A stretch of DNA of 64,000 nt from assembly GCA_964035545.1 (NCBI GenBank), contig OZ037772.1, positions 3,704,038 to 3,768,037 on the forward strand, read 5' to 3'. This DNA comes from Bugula neritina. Its lineage: Eukaryota > Bryozoa > Gymnolaemata > Cheilostomatida > Bugulidae. Positions within the stretch are counted from its first letter, which is position 1; each line of letters opens with the position of its first letter. Made by a program: the position numbers and the translations under genes. Below, one piece after another: positions 1-14,885 of this stretch. The notes under the pieces were generated by a model that did no database searches, was not told where the DNA came from, and saw only the letters and a list, made by a program, of their open reading frames with translations.

Positions 1-285
1 ACTATGCTATAGATATACTATATACTATGCTATAGATATACTATACTATAGATATACTATGCTATAGATATACTATGCTATAGATATACTATATACTATG
101 CTATAGATATACTATACTATAGATATACTATGCTATAGATATACTATACTATAGATATACTATGCTATAGATATACTATGCTATAGATATACTATACAGT
201 ACTAATATATATACTATACAATACTAATATATTATATACTATACAGTACTAATATATTATATACTATACATAATATATAATACAA
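1..285. repeat. AT-rich tandem repeat (about 16 bp unit)
   Basis: Imperfect tandem array based on the unit ctatagatatactatg, with shortened variants. It decays after about position 195 into an actatacagtactaatatatt variant. It begins at the window edge, so its full length is unknown. No coding signal. Confidence 0.9.
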
Positions 286-534
286 GTACCTCTACAGCCT
301 TGGCTGCCATATCGTCACATGCCACATACCACTGTGGTTTGGGTATCGGCTCAATGATGTCTTTAGATCGACTATAACACAAGAGAACACGTTGTGGAGG
401 TCATTGTTAACAGACAGACACACATAGTAACAGTTCAACTCAACAGCATTGTAAAATATAGTGGATATGTTAATGGAGCTATTCTTTAGGAGAACAAGAG
501 AGGACAACTTCTATTACATTGAGATCTGTAACTA

Positions 535-713
535 TGAGTCATTTTACTTAATTTAGCACACAGAGCCATATACCTCTAGCTTTTAGCTATTGTTCACAGT
601 TTAGCTGCTAATTCATCATTTTAATGTAAGAAACTATACACATTAGCAGCTAAACTGTGAAAAATAGCTAAGAACCAGAGATATGGTGTGTACTAAACTA
701 AGTAAAATGACTC
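535..713. repeat. Fold-back (MITE-like) inverted repeat
   Basis: The sequence from about 536 (gagtcattttacttaattta) returns as its reverse complement ending near 712 (aagtaaaatgactc). The inner arm ends are cagtttagctgctaat and attagcagctaaactg. Arms are roughly 70-75 bp with a loop of about 25 bp. I see no clear target duplication. It lies 3' of the last ValRS exon visible here. A fragment near 12609-12640 resembles one arm. Confidence 0.8.
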
Positions 714-1334
714 ACAAGTAAACATGACTAGGAAAAGTTCAGGATCTAACTGGACATGTATGAAGAAAATGTAATGGAACCTGTAGAAATCTAACAAGTT
801 GGGATAAGATTGTAGAGAGAAGACGACTCACCTACATACAGGAACTACCATAGGGTTGTCTTCCTTTCCTTTGTATAGCCCCAAGTCTTCCAACCTTCTC
901 TGAACAGCTTTACAGGCATCAAACCTGCACATGAAACTTACATGGAGTATAAATTGCTAATAGACTCACACCTGTCACCTGCTTACAAATGTCACCTGCT
1001 CACACATGTCACATGCTCACACCTGTCACCTGTACACACCTGTCACCTGTACACAAATAGTATTAAACCACTAAAACCTATGTAGATCAATATTTTCTTG
1101 CTATTAAGTTGACTAATTGTGAAACCGCCAAAATAGGAAAATAAGACCTTGTAGTGCAGTGAGCAAGGCAAGTTCAAGCCATACAACTTTAACATGTTGC
1201 ATTACAGAAGAAAGACTTGCTTCATTTTGGTAAATAACTATAAGTAATATTGGGAGTTACGCCACCTATGAGTAACAACATGGAGTTGTGTTTCTTTTCA
1301 TAAACGCAAAAAGGTAAAAATTACTTGTTTCTTC

Positions 1335-1469
1335 GAGGTAGCACAACTCCTAATTGTGTGACATATTTCCAAGTTGAAATGGTTTTTTCTTGCATTATAT
1401 ATTATATAATGCAAGGAAAAACCATATCAACTTAGAAATATATCACACAATTAGGAGTTATGCCACCTC
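1335..1469. repeat. Near-perfect palindrome in a ValRS intron
   Basis: gaggtagcacaactcctaat at 1335 is answered by attaggagttatgccacctc ending at 1469. The two arms of about 62 bp meet at an AT core (tatattatata) near 1402, so the loop is almost absent. Typical of a fold-back MITE. Confidence 0.85.
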
Positions 1470-1667
1470 TTTGTCAAAAACACGGAATACTAGATTCACA
1501 CACCAAACAGTACTCGTTGCTATATGAATAGACTCCAATTTAGTTCTCCTTCCGTATCTCAGTAAGCTGAGGGACCTGACACCTCAATTCATGACATAGT
1601 AGAATTCTTACCATAGCAGAATACCATATTTAACACACGGATCTGTTAAATTATTTTGTCCCTACAC

Positions 1668-1945
1668 ACAACAGGCTATGAATATACAGGACAACAGGCT
1701 ATGAATATACAGGACAACAGGCTATGAATATACAGGACAACGGGTTATGAATATACAGGACAACAGGCTATGAATATACAGGATAACAGACTATGAATAT
1801 ACAGGACAACGGGTTATGAATATACAGGACAACAGGCTATGAATATACAGGACAACAGGCTATGAATATACAGGACAACAGGCTATGAATATACAGGACA
1901 ACAGGCTATGAATATACAGGACAACAGGCTATGAATATACAGGAA
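1668..1945. repeat. 23-bp minisatellite, about 12 copies
   Basis: Tandem unit caacaggctatgaatatacagga with few changes (ggc to ggt or gac in three units). It directly abuts the ValRS exon fragment at about 1950, whose splice donor (GTGCTC) is weak. Confidence 0.95.
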
Positions 1946-3055
1946 ACAGAGCACCTGTCCCAAACTCCATCTCCACAAAGTCATCAGCCACAATAGGTTT
2001 TCTCCTGTCAGCAAAAGGATGTCATAATGTAATATATCAGGCTGTGTCTGAATACTACTATTAGGTTAGTTACCACCAACACACAAGTCTCGCAGTGAAT
2101 AACCAGTTGACGTGCACACAGCCGGGAGTCAGACTTATACTGTACGATATACCTCAATATCAGAGATGGCAGAGTTGAGAGTACAGGACCAGTTGACCAG
2201 TCGGTTAGCTCTGTAGATCACACCTTTCTCGTGCATTCTGATAAACGCTTCGTTCACCGCTTTCAAAGATTTCTAATAAACAATACAACAGAACTGACAC
2301 CTGCAGACACCTGACAACACAAGCATATCAGACACCTGTAGATATTCTGGAAAAGTGCTGAGAGAAATATCTGTGGTTGAAACAACATCAATATAATAGA
2401 TGAATGACTTATGCCAACCGGTACTTAACACAAAGTTTATCAGCATTCAAAACAGAATTAACAGGGGGATGTTCATAGCCTGTCTGTGGAATATGGCAAA
2501 GTGAGTTGGCAAGATGCCAAAATGTCATGTAGTCACCACCAGAGGAATGGTGTCTACTGTTACATGCTATAAGCTAGGTACACCACCAGTTTAGTGACTA
2601 GGTAAGTACGGAGTTGTCTCATCTATATGAATGAACATCTTACCACCGAACTATCGCATCCGCAACCGCCCCCGTTAGGGCATGTCCTAGGTGAAGAGTC
2701 CCGGTCACATTAGGGGGAGGGATCATGATGATAAACTTCTCTTCAGGTGTGAGTTTCAGCACATCTCTACCTGTTACAAAGCAACCAATCACATCTCTCT
2801 CGGTTACAAAGTAAAAAGCAACCAATCACAGTACCTGTTACAACAGAGTAACAAATCACACCTCTACGTGTTAGAAGTAACCAATCACACATTATAGACT
2901 TTACTAGGATGAGAAGTGTACCTTTGAGATTATACTCAGGTTTGAAGAATCCTTCCTTCTCCCACCAAGAGTATCAGGCAGCTTCCACATAGGACAGGAG
3001 TAGGAATCAGGCATGGGACACGTCTTGTCTAGAATAACAGAAAACTATAAAGTAT

Positions 3056-3200
3056 AGGGGAGCAGCTGTGGTCTAGGGATTAGAGCGTTTGTCTAGTGAA
3101 CATGAAGCCATTGTTTGACAAAGGGCATTGTGATGTTAAGAAGAGAATCCAGTCATAATTGCTCCTGTGCCACGTCTAAATAAGTCCTTAGCCTGTTTTA
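3056..3200 (+). repeat. tRNA-derived SINE-like fragment
   Basis: agctgtggtctagggattag resembles a pol III A box within a tRNA-like head. A degraded B-box-like gtttgac follows at about the right distance, then a non-tRNA body. It lies in a ValRS intron. No poly-A tail or target duplication was identified. Confidence 0.45.
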
Positions 3201-4599
3201 ACAAAAATACTTTCCACCAGGAGTCTCTCACAAGGATGGTGACTATGCACTGATATCTAGATATACTAAGTTGAGACTTGTCTTCTACTGGTCCATACAG
3301 TTCAAATAATTATGATAAACACATGTATAAATACAATAATCTATCCATCCATCCATCTAACCACCAACAAGAACGAATAAATAAGACTGTGGCCTGACAC
3401 TACTACTACTACAACTTATATAACTTATACACAGCAGACTGTTAGGAGTATTTGAATCTGAGGCTATCCAATGTATGAGTAGGGCAGCCCTAAATGTAGG
3501 ATATTGGAATACCATGTCTTATTACTACAGTCTAAAGCAGTGTTTATACCTTCACGATGTTCAGTCAGAAATTCAATTTTGATGAGTTGCATTTCATTGT
3601 AAAAGCCAATCATCAAAATTTTTGCTTTGTACATGCCTAATCAAATAATTTTAGAGTAACAATCAAAGGGAATGATAACTCCTTTAGATATGGGGTATTC
3701 ATGTTTATAATTACATCGGCTGTCTTTTTCAATTATCACTTTTATGCTGTCAACTTAATTTATTACGTTTTCAAAGGGCATCAAATAGTGATTAAGCGAG
3801 TTATATTTGAGTATTACAGAGTGAGCTTCCTTTATTAATATGATTTCAACAATTTTAAGTAAGACTGCTTACACACATAACTGTGTGTTCACTACCGAGC
3901 AGTGTACACTGATAAATCAGTGCTTCAACTGAAACTTGTAAGTAAAGGAATGAAGAGCTCAATTGAGTATAAAATGTAGAGAATAATTGAACTGAACCTT
4001 TCTTATGGCCAACTGGTGTGTCATCGACATACGTTACTACAGCCTTCTCCTTTTTCTCTTTCACTTTTTTCTAGAAAAAAAAAAATCAAATTTGAAGAAA
4101 ATAAAATGGAAATTGTTAGCTACAGATACAGACAACTTCCAGGTAAAAGTACAGCCATACAGTCCCAATACGAATATGTAATTCAAGTAACACTTTCATG
4201 TAGAAGTACAACCATAAATATGAATAGAAAGTAACACAAATATATACATTTAGGAGCAGTAGTGTAGAAATCGAGATAGCCTAGGTTCTTTAATCTTATT
4301 ATCAAATTTTGGTTTGGGGTTTGGGTTGAAATTCTTACAAAAACACAACTTCTTATGCTACATTTCTAATCTAGAACACAGGCTTTCTCAATTTCTCCAT
4401 TACTACACCTACCTTAGTATATATAGAATCTGTAACTAACTAAACAGATACCTCAGTAGTCGTGGCAGACTCTGCCTTCTGTTTAGCCTGCTTAGCTTGA
4501 AACTTGGCTAGTTTAGCAGCTTCTTTCTATAACTCTTTCTCAGATTTCACCTTGACCTCGCCAGTTGGCGCATCACCAGAGTTCACTTCCGACATGTTC

Positions 4600-5592
4600 G
4601 TTTATTGTGAGACTTCCCTTAAAACACAATCAGCCGGCATGGAACTAATAGATATCTCAATACTAAACATACAAACTACTGACCCAGTATAGTTATAGAC
4701 AGATATCTTAATACTAATAATATAAACTAATGGCTCAGTATTGCCTTAGTTATGCGTGGGGGTTCAGTGATAACACTCCTATAAACCACACAGTTCAATA
4801 ATGAAAGACTGTGACTTTTCACGAACAGACATCTCATCTCTGATTCTAATGAAAAATCACGAAATTTTCAGACAAACGATACTGCATTTCAACTTTGTGA
4901 CTATCACATGATAATAATCATTGTCATTTGAAAGATTCTGCTAAAATCGAAATGCCAATGTTAATCACAAGGTCAACCATAAATGACTCAGTCTGATGAC
5001 TGACGGTTATGCTTAATGATTAATTAGTAATATGAATAGATTGCAAGTCATCAGCATGATGATGGTGATTATTGCTTTTCACCATCAAAGGTCAAACTTT
5101 GTAATTGCAGCTTGAAATGTAAAATTAAAAATATTACTTTTATTTAATTATACGAGTATAACTTACTATCATAACAACATTCAACTTTATGTAGTCATTA
5201 TGAACATGATAATGGTTTACCTTTTACTTTAGATGATAATTATACTATTCACGATTATCATTATGTCTACCATTATGATTATCTCAACTTTAACTTATCA
5301 ATTACGATAATTAACCATTTATTTTCAATGATAAAAACTTAAATCATTGAATGAACACTAAAAGTAATTTAAATTCACACTTTTATTATCATAACTATCA
5401 AATTAATATTAATAGGCATATTTGATTTTTAGATTACAATAATAATTATCAAATCATGGTATAGAATTAAATATTATAGTTAATATTATTATAAATATAA
5501 TTAATATAATTGTATTTATTGAAACTAAAATAGTAAGGTAAACTAAATGAATTATCGACATGAGTGTGAGTATGAGTAGGCCACAACTAGAA
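4600..5592. other. AT-rich stretch without recognised genes
   Basis: Upstream of the ValRS start codon. Short runs of ATAATGATTAT-like sequence and no long open frame. The ValRS promoter should lie just above 4600, but I see no distinct element. Confidence 0.5.
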
Positions 5593-5975
5593 GGTGCAGC
5601 AGCAATTTGAGATCCCCGTTTGCAATACCTCATCAAAGATATAGAACAGGTGCAAAATAATGCAATCAGATTCATTGCTAAATTGAAAGGCAGAGACAGT
5701 ATCACTGTGGCACGTGACAAACTAAACCTAGAATCTCTCCCCGACAGACGCTTCAAGCTGAGGCACAAGTTACTGTTGCGACTTCTATCTAATGAGGGAA
5801 ATCAGGCATCTCTAACCAACTCCTATGAACTGATGAACAGTAAAACCTAAAATACTAGGTTTACTAAGGCATCAAGCAGGGACGATCCTCCAACCATTTT
5901 TGCAAAATCAGCAGCCTACTACAGCAGCTTCTTTCCAAAAACAGCCCGAGAGCTTAAGTCTATGCTAAATAATTA
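5593..5975 (+). pseudogene. 3' end of a non-LTR retrotransposon (LINE) reverse transcriptase ORF
   Basis: The frame reads DPRLQYLIKDIEQVQNNAIR, then LNLESLPDRRFKLRHKLLLR, then AYYSSFFPKTARELK. This is the typical C-terminal end of CR1/Jockey-type LINE polyproteins, downstream of the RT core. A TGA at 5608-5610 sits where these families usually have Trp (WDP), and a stop interrupts the frame after NSKT near 5848. No RT palm motifs lie upstream, so the copy is 5'-truncated and dead. Confidence 0.8.
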
Positions 5976-6770
5976 GTCAATGCACCAGAGTTGTATATGT
6001 GCAACATACTGAAAATACTTGCTAGCCTGTAATCGGCAACTGTAGAGGTGTGCCTCTTGCTACATGCTCTAATGCGTGTAAGAGGTAAGAGGACTATCAA
6101 TATGACTATCAATATTAGTAGGAGTACCCAAGTACCAGTAGACATAGTAGCTGTAGAAAGTCTATCCCAATCAGTAACTGTAAGCCGTGAGGGCTGAGAG
6201 TATAACTAGGAATATAAAAAACTATAACTTGAGTATAACTAAGTGAAGGTGAGTTAACATAAATTAAAAAATAATAAATATAATTACTACAAAATCAAAA
6301 TGAAATATGCATTATGATTATAAATATTTATATTTTTATTTTATAATAATTTTTTAATTTATTTATATCATTTTATTTAGGTTCATTACCTTTCATTATG
6401 ATTATTGAAATTCATAAATCATATTCATAATGATAACGATAATGATAATCACTTAAAAAAAATTGATAAACCCATAATCATAATGATTATTATTATCATT
6501 TATCGCTTATCAGTGATAATCATAATCATAACGATGATCTTGATCATAATCAATATGAATATCAATATCATGTTATACTTATTCAATAATTATAATTGAT
6601 TGATTCTTATTCATATTAATAATGAATAAAAAATTATAGCATATAGCATATAGCATATAATTTATTTCACAGTGCGACAAGATTATCTAGACGGTGCGCT
6701 TACGCCTCTCATTCTACTTAAGCAATATCCAATTGTACGGTTTTTATGACTTTAAAATCCGTTTTTGAGA

Positions 6771-9069
<2,299 letters not shown>

Positions 9070-9544
9070 TAGATAGAAGTTAATGATCGATATTGACTCG
9101 CTAAGAGTTTTCATGTAAACCCGCAAACTACAACTTTTAACTTGACCGCAAAGCTGGAAGTACGATAAGCGTCGCCGTATTGATTTCAGGCGAATTTTAG
9201 TTGATTTCTTTCAAACTGTTGAGAAGTAATATTTGCTTCCATTTTATGTCTGTATCAGCCATCAGGGCTATCGCGATACAATTATACATGTTCTTAATTC
9301 AATCAATATTATGAAATAATTAATGTAAGAAATTCAATTTTGACTATATAGAATAATCTCAATCTGAATAAGTATTATTTATTTATTGTAACACTTGCAC
9401 ATCGTCTTACTCTTACTCTTACTCTTAGTCAGATAACATAGTACATACTGATACTCATACTGATACTCAATCCCATACTCAATCTCATACTGAGGCTGAT
9501 ACTCATAGTGATAGTCTTTGCCAGATTATTGCTAGATAATTTAA

Positions 9545-9730
9545 GCTAGTACTAGTACTACTACTAGTAGTACTAGTACTAGTAGTACTACTACTAGTAC
9601 TAGTAGTAGTACTAATAATCACAGTACTAAAGTAAATTAGTAGTACTAATAGTAATCGTATTAGAGTAATACTAATACTAATAGTAATACTACCACTAGT
9701 AGTAGCAGTAGTGCTAGTAGTAGTAGGCTA
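9545..9730. repeat. TAG/TAC trinucleotide microsatellite
   Basis: Interleaved (tag)n and (tac)n with repeated self-complementary ACTAGT. A related tract lies at about 54880-54975. Confidence 0.85.
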
Positions 9731-10344
9731 CATGATGATGATCATTATGATTATGATTATGAAGATGGTTTTTACTATAACTATTACGGTATGAGTATAA
9801 CTATAACTGTATTAGTATTTGATTTTATTTTGCATTGCTAATTGAAGACCATGCGTTAAAATTAACTGTTTCTCTCTTTTCTCTACATTTCAAGTTGCAC
9901 ACTAATAGACATATATGCTTTCAATTTTTTTGGTCTATCTTTAAGTTGTTAAACTTGACCAGTATGACTACAACTAACTGTAACTAGAATAAAATATTGG
10001 ATGATAGAGAAGTTCCATACCGTTACACCTCCTTTGACTTGTGCTACCGTCGGTAGTGCTAAAAGAGTGGAGCCAAAGAAAAGCATAATCACAGAATTCA
10101 CAGCCTGCTGGTTTGAGATTTTTGTGGTCTAGAGATTGTACTGGGTTACAGAGATATTTTTCCCGTCTGTGAATTTTTGATCCCTGCGGTTGTTTCTGAC
10201 TGTGGGTAGTTGGAGGTGTTGAGGGAGTGGGCTCACTGGGTAGGCTATATTATTGTAATCATATTAACCAACTTGACAGTTTACTAATTCATTGTCTAAC
10301 TCTGTCTGTCTTAGTCTAGTAACACTATTTATTTACTTATTAGT
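9730..10344. other. Non-coding stretch before the minisatellite
   Basis: No supported gene. Moderately AT-rich unique sequence. Confidence 0.4.
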
Positions 10345-11830
10345 TTAATTAAATTACTAGTTTATATTACCAAGGTATATTACTAGTTTATGTTACCAAG
10401 TTATATCACTATTTTATGTTACCAAGTTAAATTACTAGTTTATATTACCAAGTTATATTACTAGTTTATATTACCAATTTATATTACTAATTTATGTTAC
10501 CAAGTTTACTAGTTAATGCTACCAAGTTATATTACTAGTTTTTGTTACCAAGTTATATTACTAGTTTTTGTTACCAAGCTATATTACTAGTTTATGTTAC
10601 CAATTTATATTACTAGTTTATATTACCAAGTTATATTACTAGTTTATATCACCAAGTTATATTACTAGTTTATGTTACCAAGTTATATTACTAGTTTATA
10701 TTACCAAGTTATATTACTAGTTTATATTACCAAGTTATATTACTAGTTTATATTACCAAGTTATATTACTAGTTTATATTACCAAGTTATATTACTAGTT
10801 TATATTACCAAGTTATATTACTAGTTTATATCACCAAGTTATTAGACTAGTTTATATTGCCAAGTTATAATACTAGTTTATATTACAAAGGTATTTTACT
10901 AGTTTATATTACCAAGTTATATAACTAGTTTATATTACCAAGTTGTATTGTTAGTTTATATTACCAAGTTATATTACTAGTTTATGTTACCAAGTTATAT
11001 TACTAGTTTATGTTACCAAGTTATATTACTAGTTTATATTACCAAGTTATATTACTAGTTTATATTACCAAGTTATATTACTAGTTTATATCACCAAGTT
11101 ATATTACTAGTTTATATTACCAAGTTATATTACTAGTTTATGTTACCAAGTTATATTACTAGTTTATGTTACCAAGTTATATTACTAGTTTATGTTACCA
11201 AGTTATATTACTAGTTTATATTACCAAGTTATATTACTAGTTTATATCACCAAGTTATATTACTAGTTTATATTACCAAGTTATATTACTAGTTTATATT
11301 ACCAAGTTATATTACTAGTTTATATTACCAAGTTATATTACTAGTTTATGTTACCAAGTTATATTACTAGTTTATATTACCAAGTTATATTACTAGTTTA
11401 TATTACCAAGTTATATTACTAGTTTATATCACCAAGTTATATTACTAGTTTATATTACCAAGTTATATTACTAGTTTATATTACCAAGTTATATTACTAG
11501 TTTATATCACCAAGTTATATTACTAGTTTATGTTACCAAGTTATATTACTAGTTTATATTACCAAGTTATATTACTAGTTTATGTTACCAAGTTATATTA
11601 CTAGTTTATATCACCAAGTTATATTACTAGTTTATATTACCAAGTTATCTTACTAGTTTATTTTACCAAGTTATATTACTAGTTTATATTACCAAGTTAT
11701 ATTACTAGTTTATGTTACCAAGTTATATTACTAGTTTATGTTACCAAGTTATATTACTAGTTTATATTACCAAGTTATATTACTAGTTTATGTTAGCAAG
11801 TTATATTACTAGTTTATACTGCTAGTATTC
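10345..11830. repeat. 26-bp minisatellite, more than 50 copies
   Basis: Unit ttatattactagtttatattaccaag, best preserved from about 10610. Most units differ at one variable position (tatatt, tatgtt or tatatc before acc), so a variant string runs along the array. The first units and those near 10850-10960 are more diverged. It ends about 90 bp before the first Cys-rich exon of the collagen locus. Confidence 0.95.
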
Positions 11831-11918
11831 AACAACTACCCTCCAGCACATCTCAACTCTGACGCACCTGCACTGACTAATCATCCGTATAGTTTATAGT
11901 TTTTGTTGAATTCTTCAG

Positions 11919-12852
11919 ACCCTGAGAACTGTGCGTGTGGCTTCACCTGCGAGTGTGGTGCCTGTGTTGGGGTATGTGACCTTGACAGAGACTGTGGGAA
12001 GCTGCAGATCTGTTTGGAGAAAAGATGTTATCAGCAGGCCTCACCAGATGACAGAACTGTTGTCTGGGATCTTTATCACTCAGAACTAGTAGAACGTTCT
12101 TCAGGTTTGAATGCGAAATCTTTGTTCTAAACTCTATTAGAGTTTAAAAGTGTTGCTGTCTGTTGTACTTATATCTGTGCTGGCCAGGATTTTTGAATGA
12201 TTTTTGTTATGTATTTACGTAACAGAGTGTAACCTTAAAGCTGAATTTGCTTTATTTTCCACATATTTTGGTTTGCGATTTTTCAGTAGAAACGAGGCAT
12301 CACACTTGGTGTGATTATCAGCATTTTTTGCAGGTGCTTCTATCCGTGTACTGACAACACATCCTGTCCTAGTGATGGACAAATCTGTCACCATAGTGTC
12401 TGTAAAGAGGGCTGTCAGGTGAGTAGTCGCTATGACCTACACTGCGAGTTATTGATGACTTTCATACTATGAGTTGTGACTGCCTACTATAATTTATACT
12501 GCGAGTCCAAGTAGCTGCTGTAACTTATGCTGTGAGTCATGACTAACTGAAATCACTTATACTGTGAGTCATGACTAACTGATATCACTTATACTGTGAG
12601 TCAATTATCAAAAATAGCAAAGAAGTAGAGATATGTTGTGTATGTGAGATATGTGAGGTTATTTAGTGACTAGTTCGCTATTTATAGAGTTTTGTTTCTA
12701 TTAATAGACTCTACTGAAAATGAACAATATGGATCTGAGTTTACTGAATGCATATCCAACATATGCTATCAGCTTTATCCTCTCAACAATCCAGATCTTT
12801 CTGATGCTGAGCAGGACAGACTCTTTGATGATCGGCTGGATCTACAGAATGA
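11919..12852 (+). CDS. Cys-rich exons, probably the N-propeptide of the fibrillar collagen
   Basis: Three exon-like blocks. From 11919 after ttcttcag: PENCACGFTCECGACVGVC, then CDLDRDCGKLQICLEKRC. 12334-12418 between ttttttgcag and GTGAGT: CTDNTSCPSDGQICHHSVC. About 12708-12852, ending at GTAAGT: acidic YGSEFTECISNICYQ, NPDLSDAEQDRLFDDR. The dense paired cysteines suggest a small disulphide module of WAP or EB type, which is plausible because WAP modules are known in N-propeptides of some invertebrate fibrillar collagens. Linkage to the collagen downstream is inferred from strand and order only. The phase between the second and third blocks does not join cleanly, so a frameshift or mis-set boundary is possible. 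This part is absent from copy 2. Confidence 0.55.
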
Positions 12853-13255
12853 TGGTAAGTTACTCTGTTAGTACAGTTACTCTGTTAGTACAGTTACTCT
12901 GTTAGTATAGTTACTCTGTTAATATAGTTACTGTGTTAGTATAGTTACTCTGTTAGTATAGTTACTCTGTTAGTATAGTTACTCTGTTAGTATAGTTACT
13001 ATGTTAGTATAGTTACTCTGTTAGTATAGTTACTCTGTTAGTATAGTTACTCTGTTAGTACAGTTACTCTGTTAGTACAGTTACTCTGTTAGTATAGTTA
13101 CTCTGTTAGTATAGTTACTCTGTTAGTATAATTACTCTGTTAGTATAGTTACTCTGTTAGTATAGTTACTCTGTTAGTATAGTTACTCTGTTAGTATAGT
13201 TACTCTGTTAGTATAGTTACTCTGTTAGTATAGTTACTCTGTTAGTATAGTTACA
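12853..13255. repeat. 17-bp minisatellite inside an intron
   Basis: Unit gttactctgttagtata, about 23 copies, starting directly at the splice donor of the third Cys-rich block, so the donor GTAAGTTACTCTG is continuous with the repeat. Confidence 0.95.
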
Positions 13256-13369
13256 GTAACAGTTTGCTAGTCATAATAACTTGCACTGTTAGTTGCTGGA
13301 CAAGTTATTCTACATCTCTTGTAGCCACAACCAAAGTGGTGTCTATATATTCTGCTAGTGACTTGAGTA

Positions 13370-13832
13370 ATGACTCATATGTAATTGTAATTAATTACAT
13401 ATCTAATGTAATTGATTTTTGCAATTACTTTACAATTACATCTCAATTACTTTAAACTTTTAAATCTTAAAATCTTAAGAAATTTATTCTTTTTTAGCAT
13501 GACTACTGTTAAATAACAAGTACAGATTAAGTCAATGTAGTATAGTATCAGTGTTGAGAACAAAGCACGTTCACCACTGTCAAAATTGCCCCTGCTAGGT
13601 GGACCCTAGAGGTGAAATTGCATAACTTCCAATTGTCCTTTGTGAGAACAAAAGTAATTGTAATTGTAATTATTTGCATTGCCATGTAATTGTAATTAAT
13701 TGCTTTACAATGTAGTTTTGTACTGTAATTAATTACATTTATTTCAACTGTAATTATAATTATAATTGTAATTGACAAATTCTCATGTAATTGTAATTAG
13801 TTACATTCACATGTAATTGACCCCAACAACCC
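13370..13832. repeat. GTAATT-rich repeat blocks, possibly hAT-derived
   Basis: Blocks at 13378-13450 and 13650-13815 consist of taattgtaatt and its complement. The stretch CAGTGTTG (13550) to CAACCCTG (about 13832) has hAT-like termini but no convincing target duplication. Copy 2 lacks most of this block. A similar ATTAC-rich block lies near 45955-46045. Confidence 0.4.
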
Positions 13833-14439
13833 TGGTTTATTATGGAGCTCATACTTTTATTGTTCAAGGTCTAGATGTATTCTCCACCATGTTTTTACTA
13901 GAAGTAAACTTTAATTTGGTAATAAGTATAAAATAAACTGTTGTTTCGCATTGTACAGTTTACTATTGCCTGAATATTGTATTGAGAATATTGGCTTAAC
14001 AATTCCAGTGCAGCGATGTGATTGGCCTGACAATATCAAAGTAGTGATGTGATTGGCTACTCTGTTCTGTTCTGCAGGGCCATGCCTACTTGTATTATGT
14101 GTTAATCTTGTTTTGCAGTGAACAGAAAGGAGAATGGGTCCCAAAAGACACCCGGGATCTTACCATGGAGAGGAAGGGTTCACCCGATGTTGATGGCCTG
14201 CCTGGTATATCCAGCAATCCTGGAGATGCAGGAGAAAGGAGACCACCTTGTTTCCCAGGAGATACCGGACTTTTTGGAGAACCAGGTAATGTTTATGCTC
14301 AATTGAGTTTAATCTGTCAAGTTATGTTGGGATCTTTTTCGTTTTCGTTATTTTATGTTTGTTACGTGGAAAAAGGAAAAAACTCTGTCTTGGAGCATTT
14401 TGGTTTTTTCAGAGAGCTTTGGATTATTTGATTATGGTC

Positions 14440-14565
14440 TACACAGGGGTGTAGACAAACTAAACTAGACAGGGGTGTAGACAAACTAAACTAGACAGGG
14501 GTGTAGACAGACCAAACTACACAGGGCTGTAGACAGACTAGACTAACCAGTGGTCTAGATGGACT
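14440..14565. repeat. Intronic 27-bp repeat (acaggggtgtagacaaacta)
   Basis: About four units. The equivalent intron of copy 2 (56075-56235) carries a different number and mixture of units. Confidence 0.85.
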
Positions 14566-14885
14566 AAACCTCCTACGAACTTACAATTACCTTGCGTCAT
14601 GACGTCTCTATTCTCTCCTATAATTTGACCTTTATTTAGGGAGCAGATTTCTAGTAGGCTATTCTATAGTGGCCAGTCACACTGTTTATTATAGCAACAT
14701 AGAAATCAAGTTGAAAACTAGTTGCACCTGTTGTGATGCTATCACTGGGTGCTTACAGGTAGAGGTGGAGTACCTGGACCTGTTCAGATCGAATATCGAG
14801 GTAAACAAGGAGATCAAGGTCCTGCAGGTAAGAATGAGGAGTTACTTGCCCTTGCTTGTGTATTTCTGTTCTTTTTAGGTATTCT

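Larger units (their letters stand above)
832..4595 (-). pseudogene. Cytosolic valyl-tRNA synthetase, decayed and incomplete
   Basis: Class I aminoacyl-tRNA synthetase that charges tRNA-Val with valine in the cytoplasm. Exons in transcription order: 4595-4452 (start MSEVNSGDAP, then a Lys/Ala-rich N-terminal extension); 4070-3998 (VVTYVDDTPVG); 3028-2922 (PDSYS..YVEAA, EKEGFFKPEY); 2740-2644 ([15 protein letters not shown], containing the HIGH-type ATP-binding motif HLGH); 2272-2153 ([18 protein letters not shown]); about 2018-1950 (HPFADRRKPIVADDF, FGTG); 924-832 (EDNPMVVPVC). Most boundaries fit AG/GT splice sites. Lesions: TAG replaces a Lys codon in the first exon; TGA replaces the Trp of the YVEAAW motif at 2974-2976; one base is missing just upstream of YVEAA; the segments between HLGHA and NWSC, between SDIEV and HPFAD, and between FGTG and EDNPM were not found. 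The rest of the catalytic core and the anticodon-binding domain would lie beyond position 1. Family assignment is certain. The pseudogene call rests on the combined lesions. Confidence 0.93.

Noticed and set aside
292-507. Minus-strand 71-codon frame as a further ValRS exon
   Set aside because: No similarity to the ValRS core or anticodon-binding region and no splice support.
2974-2976. TGA read as Trp (variant genetic code), also at 5608
   Set aside because: Other stops in the window fall on Lys, Glu, Gln and probably Arg codons and include TAA and TAG, together with frameshifts and missing exons. Decay explains them all.
10345-11830. CRISPR-like array
   Set aside because: Regular 26-bp units without unique spacers, in a clearly animal genome.
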